In this document: positions 18,700 through 27,288 of the stretch, in pieces
Position numbering within the stretch: position 1 is the first letter of the stretch
How the letters are laid out: the number at the start of each line of letters is the position of its first letter
Origin: Acidimicrobiaceae bacterium
GTDB taxonomy: Bacteria > Actinomycetota > Acidimicrobiia > Acidimicrobiales > Ilumatobacteraceae
Direction: 5' to 3'
DNA: 64,000 bases
NCBI GenBank assembly: GCA_020637235.1
Contig: JACJWG010000015.1
Coordinates: 62,001-126,000 of the forward strand
Translations under genes and position numbers: made by a program
The notes under the pieces: model-generated
Database searches by the model: none
Seen by the model: only the letters and a program-made list of their open reading frames with translations
Told to the model about the DNA's origin: nothing

Positions 18700-21150
18700 T
18701 CAGGCGCCGACGATCACGAACGCCTGCCCACCGTCGTCCACCATCGACACGAGCATCCGATCGGGCGACGCGTAGCGGACGACGTCGACGCGGGTCGACT
18801 CGCAGGCCGACCCGTTCGGCAGGGCGTCGCCCTGCTGCCAGGGCGTGTCGGCGAAGCCCATGTCGGGCGCCGACGCCGGGTCGGTGAACACGACGATGCC
18901 CTCGTAGAACCGTCCCGACGCGCCGGTGCACGAACCGGCCGTGATCTCCGACGCTCGCATCAGCACGTCGAGCGGGACCGGCAGCGAACGGGCGGCCTCC
19001 GGCAAGCGCCGCAGGCCGGGATCGAGGCTCCGCACCTGCCGCAGCACGAGCCGGCCGGCGAAGGGCTCCTCACCGGCACGCAAGGCCGGCCAACCCGCCT
19101 CCATCGTCTTGAACTCGACGTCGAGCACCACGGTCTGCACCTGCTGCTCGGGTTCGACGCCGGCGTTCAGTCGGTCGCGCCACCCCGAGGCGACGGCGTC
19201 GATCTGGTCGAACAGTTCGCGCACCGCCTCGTCGTCGAGCACCTGCTCGTCCGGTGCCACCAGTGTCGAGGCACCGCGGCGTTCGATCGTCACCTCGCCG
19301 TCCACCCGGCGCGCCACGATCACCTCGGGCAGCGCCGGTCGATCGGGATCGGGGTTGGTCACCTCCACCGCACCCTGCTGCACGTTGATCTCCAGCTCGG
19401 CGTCGTCGTTCTGCGGCGCGCCCACGGTGCCGGTGGGCAGGTAGGTGAAGGTGGCCACGCCGTTGTTGCGTTCGAGGTCGTCGTCGAAGCGTGCGTGCAC
19501 CGTGAGCCCCATCGCGCCACTCAGGTGATCGATCCGCTCGGCTCGGCGCTCCTCGAACGCCTCGAAGCTCCAGTACGACGCCCAGGCACGCCGGATCGCC
19601 CGCTCGATCGTGTTGTCCCGGTCGCCCTCGTCGGGCTGTGCGTCCGCGTCGAGGAACCCGGTGTACGACGTGTACAGGCCGGCGCCGTTGAAGCCCTCGA
19701 CGTCCTCCACCGAGCTCGAGGAACGGAAGCGCAGCCCGGTCGTCACGGCGTACCCGGCATAGGCCACCTCGAGCTGGTCGACGATCTCCTGCAGCGTCGT
19801 TCGATCGATCGGGGCGTCCTCGACGAACTCGCGCACGCCACCGGCGTCGAGCACGTCGCCGAGCGGAGTGCCTGTGGGGTGGCTCGACAGGTAGGTGTCG
19901 GCGAACGTGGCGTCGGCGTCGGTACCGAACACGTCGGCGTAGTCGTCGTCACCCTCCAGGACGAGCCATCGGGCGCGGGGGTCGTCCTCCAGTTCGAGCA
20001 CGTCGAGCACCGCTGCCAGCGTCGGTCGCAGCGGCTCGATGTGCTCGACGTACGCACGCACGGTGATCGCCAGCGGGTCGGGCGGCGGCGTGAGACCCGG
20101 TGTCGACAGCAGCGTGAGGAATCCCGCCGACTTGCCACCGATCACCGGCACCCAGTCGTCGATCTCGTCGGTCGAGAGACCGTCCGCGGCGAGGTCGTCG
20201 GTGAGGTCGGTGAGGTCGACCACGAGCGGCATCGTGGAGACGTCCACCGGCGCGAGCGACAGCGGCGTCACGTCGTCGTCGGCAGCTGCCCTCCAGCGGG
20301 CGTACTGGTCGCGGTCGATCAGGGCGATCTGCAGTGCGCCGTCGCGGGCGATCACGATCGCCGTCGCGCGCACGCGGGCGGCCTGGCGCAGGCCGGCGTC
20401 GTCTCCGATGCCGGCGAGCGACGCGTTGGGGATGCGGCGGTTGCGGGCGAGCAGGTTCACGTGTGCGAGCGGCGTCTGCGGATCGGAGGTGATCAGCGCC
20501 GCTGCCTGTGGGAGCCAGTCGGGGACGTGTTCGGTGACGACGATGTCGGTCGCGGTGGCGTCGGCCAGGTCGGCCCCACCCTCCCCCACGTACAGCAGCC
20601 GTCCGGCGGTGACGCCCTCGCTGTACACCTGCACCTCACCGGCCGGCACCAGGTCGGCGTAGCGCACGATCCGGTCGTGGTACGGCGCCTGGTCGGCGGC
20701 CATCCGGGTGGCGGTCTCGTCCTGCTGCGGGGATCGCACCACCCACACCATCGACGACGCCACCTCCGGCGGCAGCACCGACTCGAGCCGCTCGAAGAAC
20801 TGGGCGATGTGCTCGGGCGTCACCTCGTCGGTGTACTCGAGTTCGAGCAACCAGCGCGCCTCGCCGTCGGCGGTCGGGAACCGCACGATCGAGCCGACGC
20901 CCAGGGTGCGAGGCTCGTCGTGCAGTGCGTGTGCGTAGAACGCCGGGCTGTAGAGGCGGCCGTCGCCGACGAACTCGAGGTCGAGCGGCAGGCCGCCCGC
21001 CGGCTGGGCTCTGGCCCACGCGCGGATCTCGGCGATCGAGCCGAAGCGATGCTCGGTGACGGGCGCGACGTCGAGCCCGGCGATCGGCTGCCCGTTCAGC
21101 AGGCGGAACCAGTACCACTCGTCGTGGAGGTCGAAGAAGGCGCCGTCCAT
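18700..21150 (-). CDS. PEP/pyruvate-binding (dikinase-like) domain protein, main fragment
   Basis: An 816-residue frame carrying two parts of the phosphotransfer-dikinase machinery. A phosphohistidine-type mobile domain has His230 in TPLAHVNLLARNRRIPN. After it comes the ATP-grasp domain, with GGKSAGF (Lys340) and RFRSSSSVED near residue 474, as in pyruvate phosphate dikinase or PEP synthase. The order, His domain before ATP-grasp, is that of glucan water dikinase rather than PEP synthase, and no PEP-binding TIM barrel is seen. The N-terminus continues the sense of a lipoprotein segment encoded in another frame (21096-21536), so I think the true gene spans 18700-21536 and is broken by a frameshift near 21150. 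Substrate is unknown. The usable ATG at 21150 is internal to the domain. Confidence 0.75.
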   Translation of the reverse strand: MDGAFFDLHDEWYWFRLLNGQPIAGLDVAPVTEHRFGSIAEIRAWARAQPAGGLPLDLEFVGDGRLYSPAFYAHALHDEPRTLGVGSIVRFPTADGEARWLLELEYTDEVTPEHIAQFFERLESVLPPEVASSMVWVVRSPQQDETATRMAADQAPYHDRIVRYADLVPAGEVQVYSEGVTAGRLLYVGEGGADLADATATDIVVTEHVPDWLPQAAALITSDPQTPLAHVNLLARNRRIPNASLAGIGDDAGLRQAARVRATAIVIARDGALQIALIDRDQYARWRAAADDDVTPLSLAPVDVSTMPLVVDLTDLTDDLAADGLSTDEIDDWVPVIGGKSAGFLTLLSTPGLTPPPDPLAITVRAYVEHIEPLRPTLAAVLDVLELEDDPRARWLVLEGDDDYADVFGTDADATFADTYLSSHPTGTPLGDVLDAGGVREFVEDAPIDRTTLQEIVDQLEVAYAGYAVTTGLRFRSSSSVEDVEGFNGAGLYTSYTGFLDADAQPDEGDRDNTIERAIRRAWASYWSFEAFEERRAERIDHLSGAMGLTVHARFDDDLERNNGVATFTYLPTGTVGAPQNDDAELEINVQQGAVEVTNPDPDRPALPEVIVARRVDGEVTIERRGASTLVAPDEQVLDDEAVRELFDQIDAVASGWRDRLNAGVEPEQQVQTVVLDVEFKTMEAGWPALRAGEEPFAGRLVLRQVRSLDPGLRRLPEAARSLPVPLDVLMRASEITAGSCTGASGRFYEGIVVFTDPASAPDMGFADTPWQQGDALPNGSACESTRVDVVRYASPDRMLVSMVDDGGQAFVIVGA

Positions 21151-21536
21151 GAGATGCGCACGAGGAGCTCGGGGTCGTCGACGCCGAGATCGAAGCCGGG
21201 GAGGACGAACTTCACGACCGCCTGCCCGCCCACCCCGACACGTGCGAGTGCGAGCAGATCGTCGACGTCGGCGACCGCCGGGACCGAGTGGTCGTCGAAC
21301 CCGAACTCGTCGACGTACCGAGGGACGTCTCGCGGCGGCGAGGTGGTCGTGGTGTCGTCGATGCTCGTCGCCGTCGTGGTGTCGGTGGGCGCCGAGGTGG
21401 CCGGCGCGTCGACGGACGTGACCGGGGCGGTGGTGGGCGCCGTGCCGGCCGGATCGGATGAGCACCCCGCAGCGAGCACCAGCGCGCCCACCACCACGAG
21501 CGCCGAGCGCGACCGGATCGCCACGAGCGAGAGCAT
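21096..21536 (-). CDS. Lipoprotein N-terminal fragment of the dikinase-like gene
   Basis: A 146-residue frame with a clear lipoprotein signal: a hydrophobic segment then LAAGC as the lipobox, Cys at about residue 25, followed by a Thr/Ser/Asp-rich linker. After the linker comes a folded-looking stretch (RYVDEFGFDD to DDPELLVRI) that reads directly into the neighbouring frame's MDGAFFDLHDEWYW. The last 15 or so residues are low-complexity Ser/Thr and look like out-of-frame translation. So residues 1 to about 128 appear to be the real N-terminus of the 18700-21150 product, displaced by one base. Either the gene is a recent frameshift, or a base is wrong in the sequence. The upstream gap carries a long hairpin. 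Confidence 0.6.
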   Translation of the reverse strand: MLSLVAIRSRSALVVVGALVLAAGCSSDPAGTAPTTAPVTSVDAPATSAPTDTTTATSIDDTTTTSPPRDVPRYVDEFGFDDHSVPAVADVDDLLALARVGVGGQAVVKFVLPGFDLGVDDPELLVRISWTAPSSTSTTSGTGSAC

Positions 21537-21591
21537 GCCAGCTCAGACGTCGGCGCCGCCGCCCTGGTTCCCGAGCGATCCGACGTCGCTG

Positions 21592-21634
21592 CTGGTCGCG
21601 CATCGTCACATCTGGCGTGACGATGCGCGACCAG
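21592..21634. repeat. Hairpin repeat, copy 1 (terminator-like)
   Basis: A perfect 18 bp inverted repeat (CTGGTCGCGCATCGTCAC and its complement) around a 7 nt loop. It lies 7 bp beyond the stop of the minus-strand SMP-30 gene, fitting a terminator. The inner 16 bp of each arm recur at 58522-58560 in the same position relative to a gene end, with only the loop changed. Confidence 0.85.
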
Positions 21635-21640
21635 AACGTG

Positions 21641-22567
21641 TCAGAGGTGGGCGAGGCGGAGACCTCGGTGGGGCCAGCGGCCGTGCAGCAGCTTGCCCGT
21701 GCCGCTCACGGTGACGTAGGCGTCGCGGTACTCGCCGCTGCCGTCGCGGTCGCCGAAGCAGATGTTGGTGGTGAGCAGGTCGCCCGTCGGCACGTGGCTG
21801 GTGTCGCCCGACGGCGTGATCACCGTGACGCCGCCGTTGATGAGCGTGGCGACGCAGACGTTGCCCTCGCCGTCGACGGCGAGCGAGTCGAGCAGCTGGT
21901 AGCCGGGCAGGCCGACGAGCAGGCCGGGATCCATCGGCGCCTGCGGGGCGAGCACGCCGGGCGAGCTGATGGTACGCTGGAACACGCGTCCGCTGTGGGT
22001 CTCGGCCCAGTAGAGCGTGGTGCCGTCGGGCGACAGGCCGATGCCGTTCGGCCCCTCCACGGGATGCACCACCTCGGTGATCGACGACCCGTCGGCGAGC
22101 GCGTAGTAGATGCTCGTCAGGTCGCTCGTGCGGTTGGCCGCATCTCGGATGCCGTGATCGGTGAACCAGAACCCTCCGTGGCCGTCGAACACGAGGTCGT
22201 TCGGTGCACGCAACGGACGACCGTCGCACTCGGTGTACAGATCGGTGACCGCCCCGGTGGCGAGATCGACCTTCTGGATCCGGCCACCGATGTAGCGGCT
22301 GGGATCGAACGGGCCCGGCAGCAACAGCTCGCCCAGATCGACCGGCGTGAAGCAACCACCGTTGTTGCACAGGTACAGCGAGCCGTCGGGCCCGATGGCG
22401 GCACCGTTCGGGCCACCGACGATCTCGGCGACGGTCTCCTTCGACCCGTCGGGTTGCACACGTGTGATGCGCGGCCCGAACATCTCGACCAGGATCACGC
22501 TGCCGTCGGGCATCGCGATCGGACCCTCCGGGAATCGCAGGCCGGTCGTGATCTCCGTGAACTCCAT
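21641..22567 (-). CDS. SMP-30/gluconolactonase family protein
   Basis: A 308-residue six-bladed beta-propeller of the SMP-30/gluconolactonase/LRE family, metal-dependent enzymes that open sugar lactones or related esters. Visible propeller signatures are FPEGPIAMPDGS (metal-ligand Glu), GGPNGAAIGPDGSLYLCNNGG, APNDLVFDGHGGFWFTD and GPNGIGLSPDGTTLYWAE (conserved Asn/Asp ligands), and DSLAVDGEGNVCVATL. No signal peptide is seen. It is a probable single-gene unit, bounded downstream by a long hairpin and upstream by a 93 bp gap to ftsK. Substrate cannot be told from the sequence. Confidence 0.88.
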   Translation of the reverse strand: MEFTEITTGLRFPEGPIAMPDGSVILVEMFGPRITRVQPDGSKETVAEIVGGPNGAAIGPDGSLYLCNNGGCFTPVDLGELLLPGPFDPSRYIGGRIQKVDLATGAVTDLYTECDGRPLRAPNDLVFDGHGGFWFTDHGIRDAANRTSDLTSIYYALADGSSITEVVHPVEGPNGIGLSPDGTTLYWAETHSGRVFQRTISSPGVLAPQAPMDPGLLVGLPGYQLLDSLAVDGEGNVCVATLINGGVTVITPSGDTSHVPTGDLLTTNICFGDRDGSGEYRDAYVTVSGTGKLLHGRWPHRGLRLAHL

Positions 22568-22660
22568 GGGTGCTCCCCCGGTGCGGCGACAGCGCCCCTC
22601 GCCGTCGGTCAGGGCATCATGGCACCGAGCCCGGCCGGCCGATGAGTCGGGGACATCCGC

Positions 22661-25120
22661 TCAGCCGCCGTTCTGCAGCAGTTCGTACTCCTCGACGGTC
22701 ATGAGCACGGCGCGAGCCTTCGAACCCTCGCTCGGGCCGACGATCCCGCGCTGTTCGAGCAGATCCATGATCCGGCCGGCGCGGGCGAAGCCCACCTTCA
22801 GCTTGCGCTGCAGCATCGACGTGGAGCCGAGCTGGCTGCGCACCACCAGCTCGATCGCCTGTCGCATCAATGCCTCGTCCTCGTCCTCGTCGCCGCCGGA
22901 CGACCCGAAGAACCCACCACCGCTGCCACCGCTCTCGCCGTCGTCGCCCTCGACACCGCTGACGTAGGTGACCTCGGGGGCCTGGCGACGCCAGTGGGCG
23001 ACGACCTTGCGCACCTCCTCCTCGCTCACGAACGAACCCTGGATGCGCTGCGCGACGTTGCTGCTGCCGGGCAGGAGGAGCATGTCGCCCTTGCCGACGA
23101 GCTTCTCGGCGCCCGGTTGGTCGAGGATCACCCGGCTGTCGGTGAGCGAGGACACGGCGAAGGCCATGCGGGCGGGCACGTTGGCCTTGATGACACCGGT
23201 GATCACGTTCACCGAGGGTCGCTGCGTGGCGACGATGAGGTGGATGCCGACCGCACGTGCCTTCTGCGCGATGCGGGTGATCGACTCCTCCACGTCGCGG
23301 GCCGCCACCATCATGAGGTCGTTCAACTCGTCGACCACCACCACGATGTAGGCCATCCGCTCGTACTGCGGCGGTGCGTCGTCGTCGATCAGACCGGGCA
23401 CCGCCTCGCCCACCAGGTCGCCCCGGTCGTACGCGGCGTTGTAGCCACCGATGTCGCGGAAACCCACCTCGGACAGCACGTCGTACCGTCGGTCCATCTC
23501 CTTGCAGGCCCACTGCAGCGCGTTCGCGGCCTTCTTCGGGTTGGTGACCGGCTGGGTGAGCAGGTGCGGCAGCCGGTTGTACTGCCCCATCTCCACCTGC
23601 TTCGGGTCGATCAGGATGAGCTTCACCTGCTCGGGCGTGGTGCGCATCAGCAGCGAGGTGATGATGCAGTTGATGCCGCTCGACTTGCCCGCGCCGGTGG
23701 TGCCGGCGATCAGCAGGTGGGGGGTGGTGGCGAGGTTGAGGAACACGGATCGCCCGGCGATGTCCTTGCCGACCGCGACGTCGAGCGGGTGGGTGGCCAC
23801 CTTGGCCTCGGGCGAGGTCATGATGTCGCCGAGCGCCACCAGCTGGCGGGTGTGGTTGGGCACCTCCACGCCGATCGCCGACCGCCCGGGGATGGGGGCC
23901 AGGATGCGCACGTCGACGGCCGCCATCGCGTAGGCGATGTCGCGGTTGAGGCTGGTGATCCGGGCGACCTTGACGCCGGCGCCGAGTTCGAGCTCGTAGC
24001 GGGTGACCGTCGGGCCGACGGTCATGCCGACGAGCTTGGTCTCCACCCCGTGTGACGCGAGCGACTCGACCAGGGTGACGCCCCGAGCCTCGACCTCCGC
24101 CCGGTTGATCTGCTGGTTCTCGGTGCGGTTGAGGTAGCTGGCGGGCGGCAGCACCCAGGCGCCCTTCTGCGCGCCCGGTCCGAGCTCGAGTTCGGACTGC
24201 TCGCCGTCGCCGACGGTGAGCATCGGATCGACGACCGGCTTGGCGCGGGGGCGCTTCTTCTTCGGTGCGACGTCGCCCCAGTCGTCGTCGGCATCGGCGT
24301 CGTACAGACTCGGGCGGGCGGCGACGTCGTGTTCGTCGTACGGGTCGTACTCGCCCTCGTCGTCGTGATCGCCCTGGCGTTCGCTCTTCAGCGTGGCGAT
24401 GTCGCCGATGCGCACCCGTGCGCCCCGCGCCGCTCGGCCGAGCGGGCTCGCGACGGCGGCTGCGCCCCGACCCGTCTGGCTCATCAGCTGACGAATGGTG
24501 GATCCGGTGATGAGCAGGACGCCCAGCACGAAGAGCGCGACGAACACCACCACGGCGCCGGCGTCGGCGGTGAGGCGGCGCAACGGTTCGCCGGCGAGGG
24601 CGCCGAGCCAGCCGCCGGCGGTGCCGAACGCATCGGCGTCGGCCCACAGCTTCTCGGGACCGCGCACCACGTGCAGCAACCCGAGCACGGCGACCGATGC
24701 CATCGACCACCCGATCACGAGCCGCGGCCGGTTGTCGCTGCGGCCCCGGTGCACCAGCGCGGCCCCGATGCCGACGAGGGCGACGGGGACCACGTAGCGA
24801 CCGAGCCCGGTGAACCACCCGATCAGCGTCTCGACCCCACGACCCAGCGGGCCGGCGACGTCGAAGTACACGGCCAGCGCGATGAGCACACCCACGACGA
24901 TGAAGCCGATGCCGGCGAACTCGTGCTCGCGACCCCCGATCGCCTCGCGCAGGTCGGCCGACGTGCGGCTCCCGCGCCGAGGCTCGACACGATCGACACG
25001 GTCGACACGCTCCGTCCGATCGACCGCGCGGTCGCGATCGGGGCGTGCGGGCGAGGACGCACGGCCACGTGAGCTGGGTTGGGAGGTGCTCCGACGCTTG
25101 CCGGGCCCGTAGGTCGCCAT
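22661..25120 (-). CDS. ftsK: FtsK/SpoIIIE DNA translocase
   Basis: An 819-residue septal DNA pump that clears chromosomes from the division site. An Arg-rich cytoplasmic start leads into about four membrane helices (roughly 60-205), an acidic linker, the alpha/beta motor with Walker A AGTTGAGKSS (Lys479) and Walker B IVVVVDEL, and the C-terminal gamma winged helix (about 755-815, SMLQRKLKVGFARAGRIMD) that reads polar DNA motifs. It is complete. The ATG at 25120 is preceded by AGG-rich sequence; a TTG three codons earlier is also possible. It lies in the conserved dapA-rnj-ftsK order but is separated from rnj by an accessory segment of about 2 kb. Confidence 0.95.
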   Translation of the reverse strand: MATYGPGKRRSTSQPSSRGRASSPARPDRDRAVDRTERVDRVDRVEPRRGSRTSADLREAIGGREHEFAGIGFIVVGVLIALAVYFDVAGPLGRGVETLIGWFTGLGRYVVPVALVGIGAALVHRGRSDNRPRLVIGWSMASVAVLGLLHVVRGPEKLWADADAFGTAGGWLGALAGEPLRRLTADAGAVVVFVALFVLGVLLITGSTIRQLMSQTGRGAAAVASPLGRAARGARVRIGDIATLKSERQGDHDDEGEYDPYDEHDVAARPSLYDADADDDWGDVAPKKKRPRAKPVVDPMLTVGDGEQSELELGPGAQKGAWVLPPASYLNRTENQQINRAEVEARGVTLVESLASHGVETKLVGMTVGPTVTRYELELGAGVKVARITSLNRDIAYAMAAVDVRILAPIPGRSAIGVEVPNHTRQLVALGDIMTSPEAKVATHPLDVAVGKDIAGRSVFLNLATTPHLLIAGTTGAGKSSGINCIITSLLMRTTPEQVKLILIDPKQVEMGQYNRLPHLLTQPVTNPKKAANALQWACKEMDRRYDVLSEVGFRDIGGYNAAYDRGDLVGEAVPGLIDDDAPPQYERMAYIVVVVDELNDLMMVAARDVEESITRIAQKARAVGIHLIVATQRPSVNVITGVIKANVPARMAFAVSSLTDSRVILDQPGAEKLVGKGDMLLLPGSSNVAQRIQGSFVSEEEVRKVVAHWRRQAPEVTYVSGVEGDDGESGGSGGGFFGSSGGDEDEDEALMRQAIELVVRSQLGSTSMLQRKLKVGFARAGRIMDLLEQRGIVGPSEGSKARAVLMTVEEYELLQNGG

Positions 25121-25179
25121 CGAAGCCAACCTACCAACGCCCCGCGCGCCCCCCGGTGCACCCTGTGCGCGCCGCCGAT

Positions 25180-25222
25180 CGTGTCACCACACGGTCCGAC
25201 TGTCGCTTCATGTGGTGACACG
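25180..25222. repeat. Palindromic element, copy A
   Basis: Perfect 12 bp arms (CGTGTCACCACA at 25180, TGTGGTGACACG ending 25222) around a 19 nt spacer. The reverse complement of this element matches copy B at 26152-26210, including 14 consecutive spacer bases. It lies between the divergent ftsK and DUF559-like genes. Confidence 0.8.
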
Positions 25223-25291
25223 TTCGACCGGATCGGGATCGGGGCGCGTGACGTGTTGGCGAACGCCCGCGTCCGAGGTTGACTCCCGCGC

Positions 25292-26143
25292 ATGCCGGGA
25301 ACGACAGCCGGTCGACGCGGGAGCGCCCTCGGGGCCACTGCGCCTCGGAGCCGAGTGGCGAGCGGCTCCCACGTCGAGGGATCACCCCTCCTGTTCGCCC
25401 AGCGGGTGCACGAGATCGCGGATCTGCTCGCCTCGATCGGCGATCCGGTGTGGGTCGGCGACGTGAGCGCTGCTGCGCTGCTGCGGTTCGACGAGTTCGA
25501 GCTCCGGCCGCCGTACCACCTCGTCGTTCCTCGCGGTCGCAACGTCAGCCGGATCGGCCACGTCGTTCACACCGTCGTCGAACTGCCGTTGATCGACCGG
25601 TCGACGGCGTTCGGCCTGCCGGTCACGTCGGCGACGCGCACCATCGTCGACCTCGCCCGGAGCGAACCGATCGATCGCCTCACGGTCGCCATCGACAGCG
25701 CCACCCGCGACCGCCTCACCACCGAGGACTTCCTGCACCGTCGGCTCGTGGCGCTCCGGGGCCGGGGCCGCGCCGGCACGTCGGTGCTGCTCGATGCGAT
25801 CCGCGGCATCGAGGTCACCCGAGGTGGCCACTCCTGGCTGGAACGACGTTTCCTCGAGCTGTGCGCAGCCAACGCCACACCCCGCCCACTCACACAACAC
25901 GTCGTCGGCCGTGGCGGCCAGCGGCTCGTCCGCGTGGACTGCCGCTTCCCCGGCACGCGGGTGGTGGTCGAACTCCTCGGATACGCGTTCCATCGCACGA
26001 CGGCGCAGCTGACCAACGACGCGGAGCGGATGAACCGGATGCTCCTCGACGGGTTGGTGCCGCTGCAGTTCACCTACACCCAGGTGGTGGAGGACCCGGC
26101 CGGTGTGATGGCTCTGCTGCGTGAGGCACTGGCCGCCCGCTGA
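25292..26143 (+). CDS. DUF559-type PD-(D/E)XK nuclease-fold protein with AbiEi-like N-terminus
   Basis: A 283-residue protein. The N-terminal half, with WVGDVSAAALLRFDEFEL and PVTSATRTIVDLAR, resembles the AbiEi-antitoxin-like region found in front of many actinobacterial DUF559 domains. The C-terminal half, from RGGHSWLERRFLELC through VRVDCRFPGTRVVVELLGYAFHRT and the Arg-rich helix to LQFTYTQVV, resembles DUF559, a relative of very-short-patch repair endonucleases. The first acidic residue (VDC) is present, but the usual E-x-D of the active site reads ELLG, so nuclease activity is uncertain. The gene is flanked on both sides by inverted copies of a palindromic element. The ATG at 25292 is the first plausible start; a later in-frame GTG would remove about 27 poorly conserved residues. 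Function is not established for the family. Confidence 0.8.
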   Translation: MPGTTAGRRGSALGATAPRSRVASGSHVEGSPLLFAQRVHEIADLLASIGDPVWVGDVSAAALLRFDEFELRPPYHLVVPRGRNVSRIGHVVHTVVELPLIDRSTAFGLPVTSATRTIVDLARSEPIDRLTVAIDSATRDRLTTEDFLHRRLVALRGRGRAGTSVLLDAIRGIEVTRGGHSWLERRFLELCAANATPRPLTQHVVGRGGQRLVRVDCRFPGTRVVVELLGYAFHRTTAQLTNDAERMNRMLLDGLVPLQFTYTQVVEDPAGVMALLREALAAR

Positions 26144-26151
26144 CGGCCGAT

Positions 26152-26210
26152 CCGCCGAACGCGTCACCACACGAAGCGACAGTCGGTTCATGTGGTGACA
26201 CGTTCGGCGG
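26152..26210. repeat. Palindromic element, copy B
   Basis: Arms of 20 bp (26152-26171 and 26191-26210) with one mismatch and a 19 nt spacer. It is an inverted copy of the element at 25180-25222. It starts 9 bp after the stop of the DUF559-like gene, so it could also end its transcription. Confidence 0.8.
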
Positions 26211-26241
26211 GAGTGGTCGGTCGACCGGGACCGAATCCCTC

Positions 26242-26634
26242 GTGGTCCGGGACCTCCGACCCTGCTCGGTCGGGGTCGTCGACCTCCACGATGGCCCGAT
26301 GCACCGGTCGCAGCTCACCGTGGTCACCCCGCAGGACACCAGCGTCCTGCGTGCCATCGCCCGCCGCGTGCTGGGCGTCACCGATCCCGCACCGATCCGC
26401 CATCCGAGCGTCGACGTCTACTGGGAGATCGAGCGTGCCGCCCAACGCCTCGCCGGCTACCTCGCCGCCGGCCAGCTGCGCATCGAGCTCGACGTCCCCG
26501 ACACCGACGACGGCACCGACGGCGACGACGGTGAGGTGCAGGTGACGATCCACTTCGAGGACGGCCTCGACCCGATCTCGCTGCCGTGGAGTGGGCTCGA
26601 CCTCACCCTCGAGCCGTCGCGCCACGAGCGCTGA
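26242..26634 (+). CDS. Hypothetical protein, acidic
   Basis: A 130-residue acidic protein that I do not recognise. It has a helical middle (SVDVYWEIERAAQRLAGYLAAGQL) and beta-like, Asp-rich C-terminal stretches (ELDVPDTDDG, VTIHFEDGLDPISLPW). There is no signal peptide or membrane segment. The GTG at 26242 is used; an ATG at 26299 gives a shorter form lacking 19 residues. The amino-acid pattern looks like real protein, whereas the opposite strand gives only low-complexity sequence. It lies between palindrome copy B and a convergent lipoprotein gene; no partner is evident. Confidence 0.5.
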   Translation: MVRDLRPCSVGVVDLHDGPMHRSQLTVVTPQDTSVLRAIARRVLGVTDPAPIRHPSVDVYWEIERAAQRLAGYLAAGQLRIELDVPDTDDGTDGDDGEVQVTIHFEDGLDPISLPWSGLDLTLEPSRHER

Positions 26635-26676
26635 GCCGACCGCGGTCGAGCGGCCGCGGCGTCGCAGCGGCCCGGG

Positions 26677-27288
26677 TCAGATCGCGTCGACGCCGATGAT
26701 CTGGCCCGTTGCGGCCACCTCGACGACCAACTGACCACCCTGGGCGCTGGTGCCGAGGACGGTGTAGCGCACGGTTCCGCCGGCGCCACCCTCGACGAAG
26801 AACACGTCGAGCGCGGTGTCGGGCAACTCGGCGCTCACGCATCCGAGCACCCGCGACGTGTCGACCGCGACCGCATCCGCCGCGAAGGTGTTCCCGGTGG
26901 CCCCGACGATCGGCTCGTCGGACGACAGCTCGTCGCCCACGTACGCGTAGGGCGTGACGGATTCGGCGGCGACGTCGGCGACGAACAGGTTCACCAGCGT
27001 GGCGGTGGCGTTGATCTCGAAGTACTGCTGCGGCCCGCCCAGCTCGGCCTCCACCGCGGCGACCGCCTCGTCGATCCGGTCGACCAGCAGCACCGGATCG
27101 ACCGGCGCGCACGCGTCCGCCCCCGGTGCCGTGGACACCGGCACCGCCGACCCGGCGTCGGTCGACCCGGCATCGGTCGCCTCGGTCGCCTCGGTCGGTC
27201 CGGCCTCGTCGTCGCTGCATCCGCCGAGCGCCGTGATCGCTGCGAACGCCGTGATCGCGACTCGCGCCACGCGACCACGTCGGCGCAT
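26677..27288 (-). CDS. Putative lipoprotein of unknown function
   Basis: A 203-residue exported protein. The N-terminus has basic residues, a hydrophobic stretch and the lipobox LGGC (Cys at about 24), then a Thr/Ala/Asp-rich linker. The mature part (about 60-203) alternates predicted helix and beta strands, starting DPVLLVDRIDEAVAAVEAELGG; I do not recognise the family. Two Cys (about 62 and 150) could form a disulfide outside the cell. The ATG at 27288 overlaps the rnj stop by one base (TGATG), so it is translated from the rnj transcript. Confidence 0.68.
   Translation of the reverse strand: MRRRGRVARVAITAFAAITALGGCSDDEAGPTEATEATDAGSTDAGSAVPVSTAPGADACAPVDPVLLVDRIDEAVAAVEAELGGPQQYFEINATATLVNLFVADVAAESVTPYAYVGDELSSDEPIVGATGNTFAADAVAVDTSRVLGCVSAELPDTALDVFFVEGGAGGTVRYTVLGTSAQGGQLVVEVAATGQIIGVDAI

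Noticed and set aside
25292..26634. Toxin-antitoxin pair made of the DUF559-like gene and the small acidic gene
   Set aside because: The genes are separated by a palindromic element and nearly 100 bp, and the second shows no toxin or antitoxin family feature.
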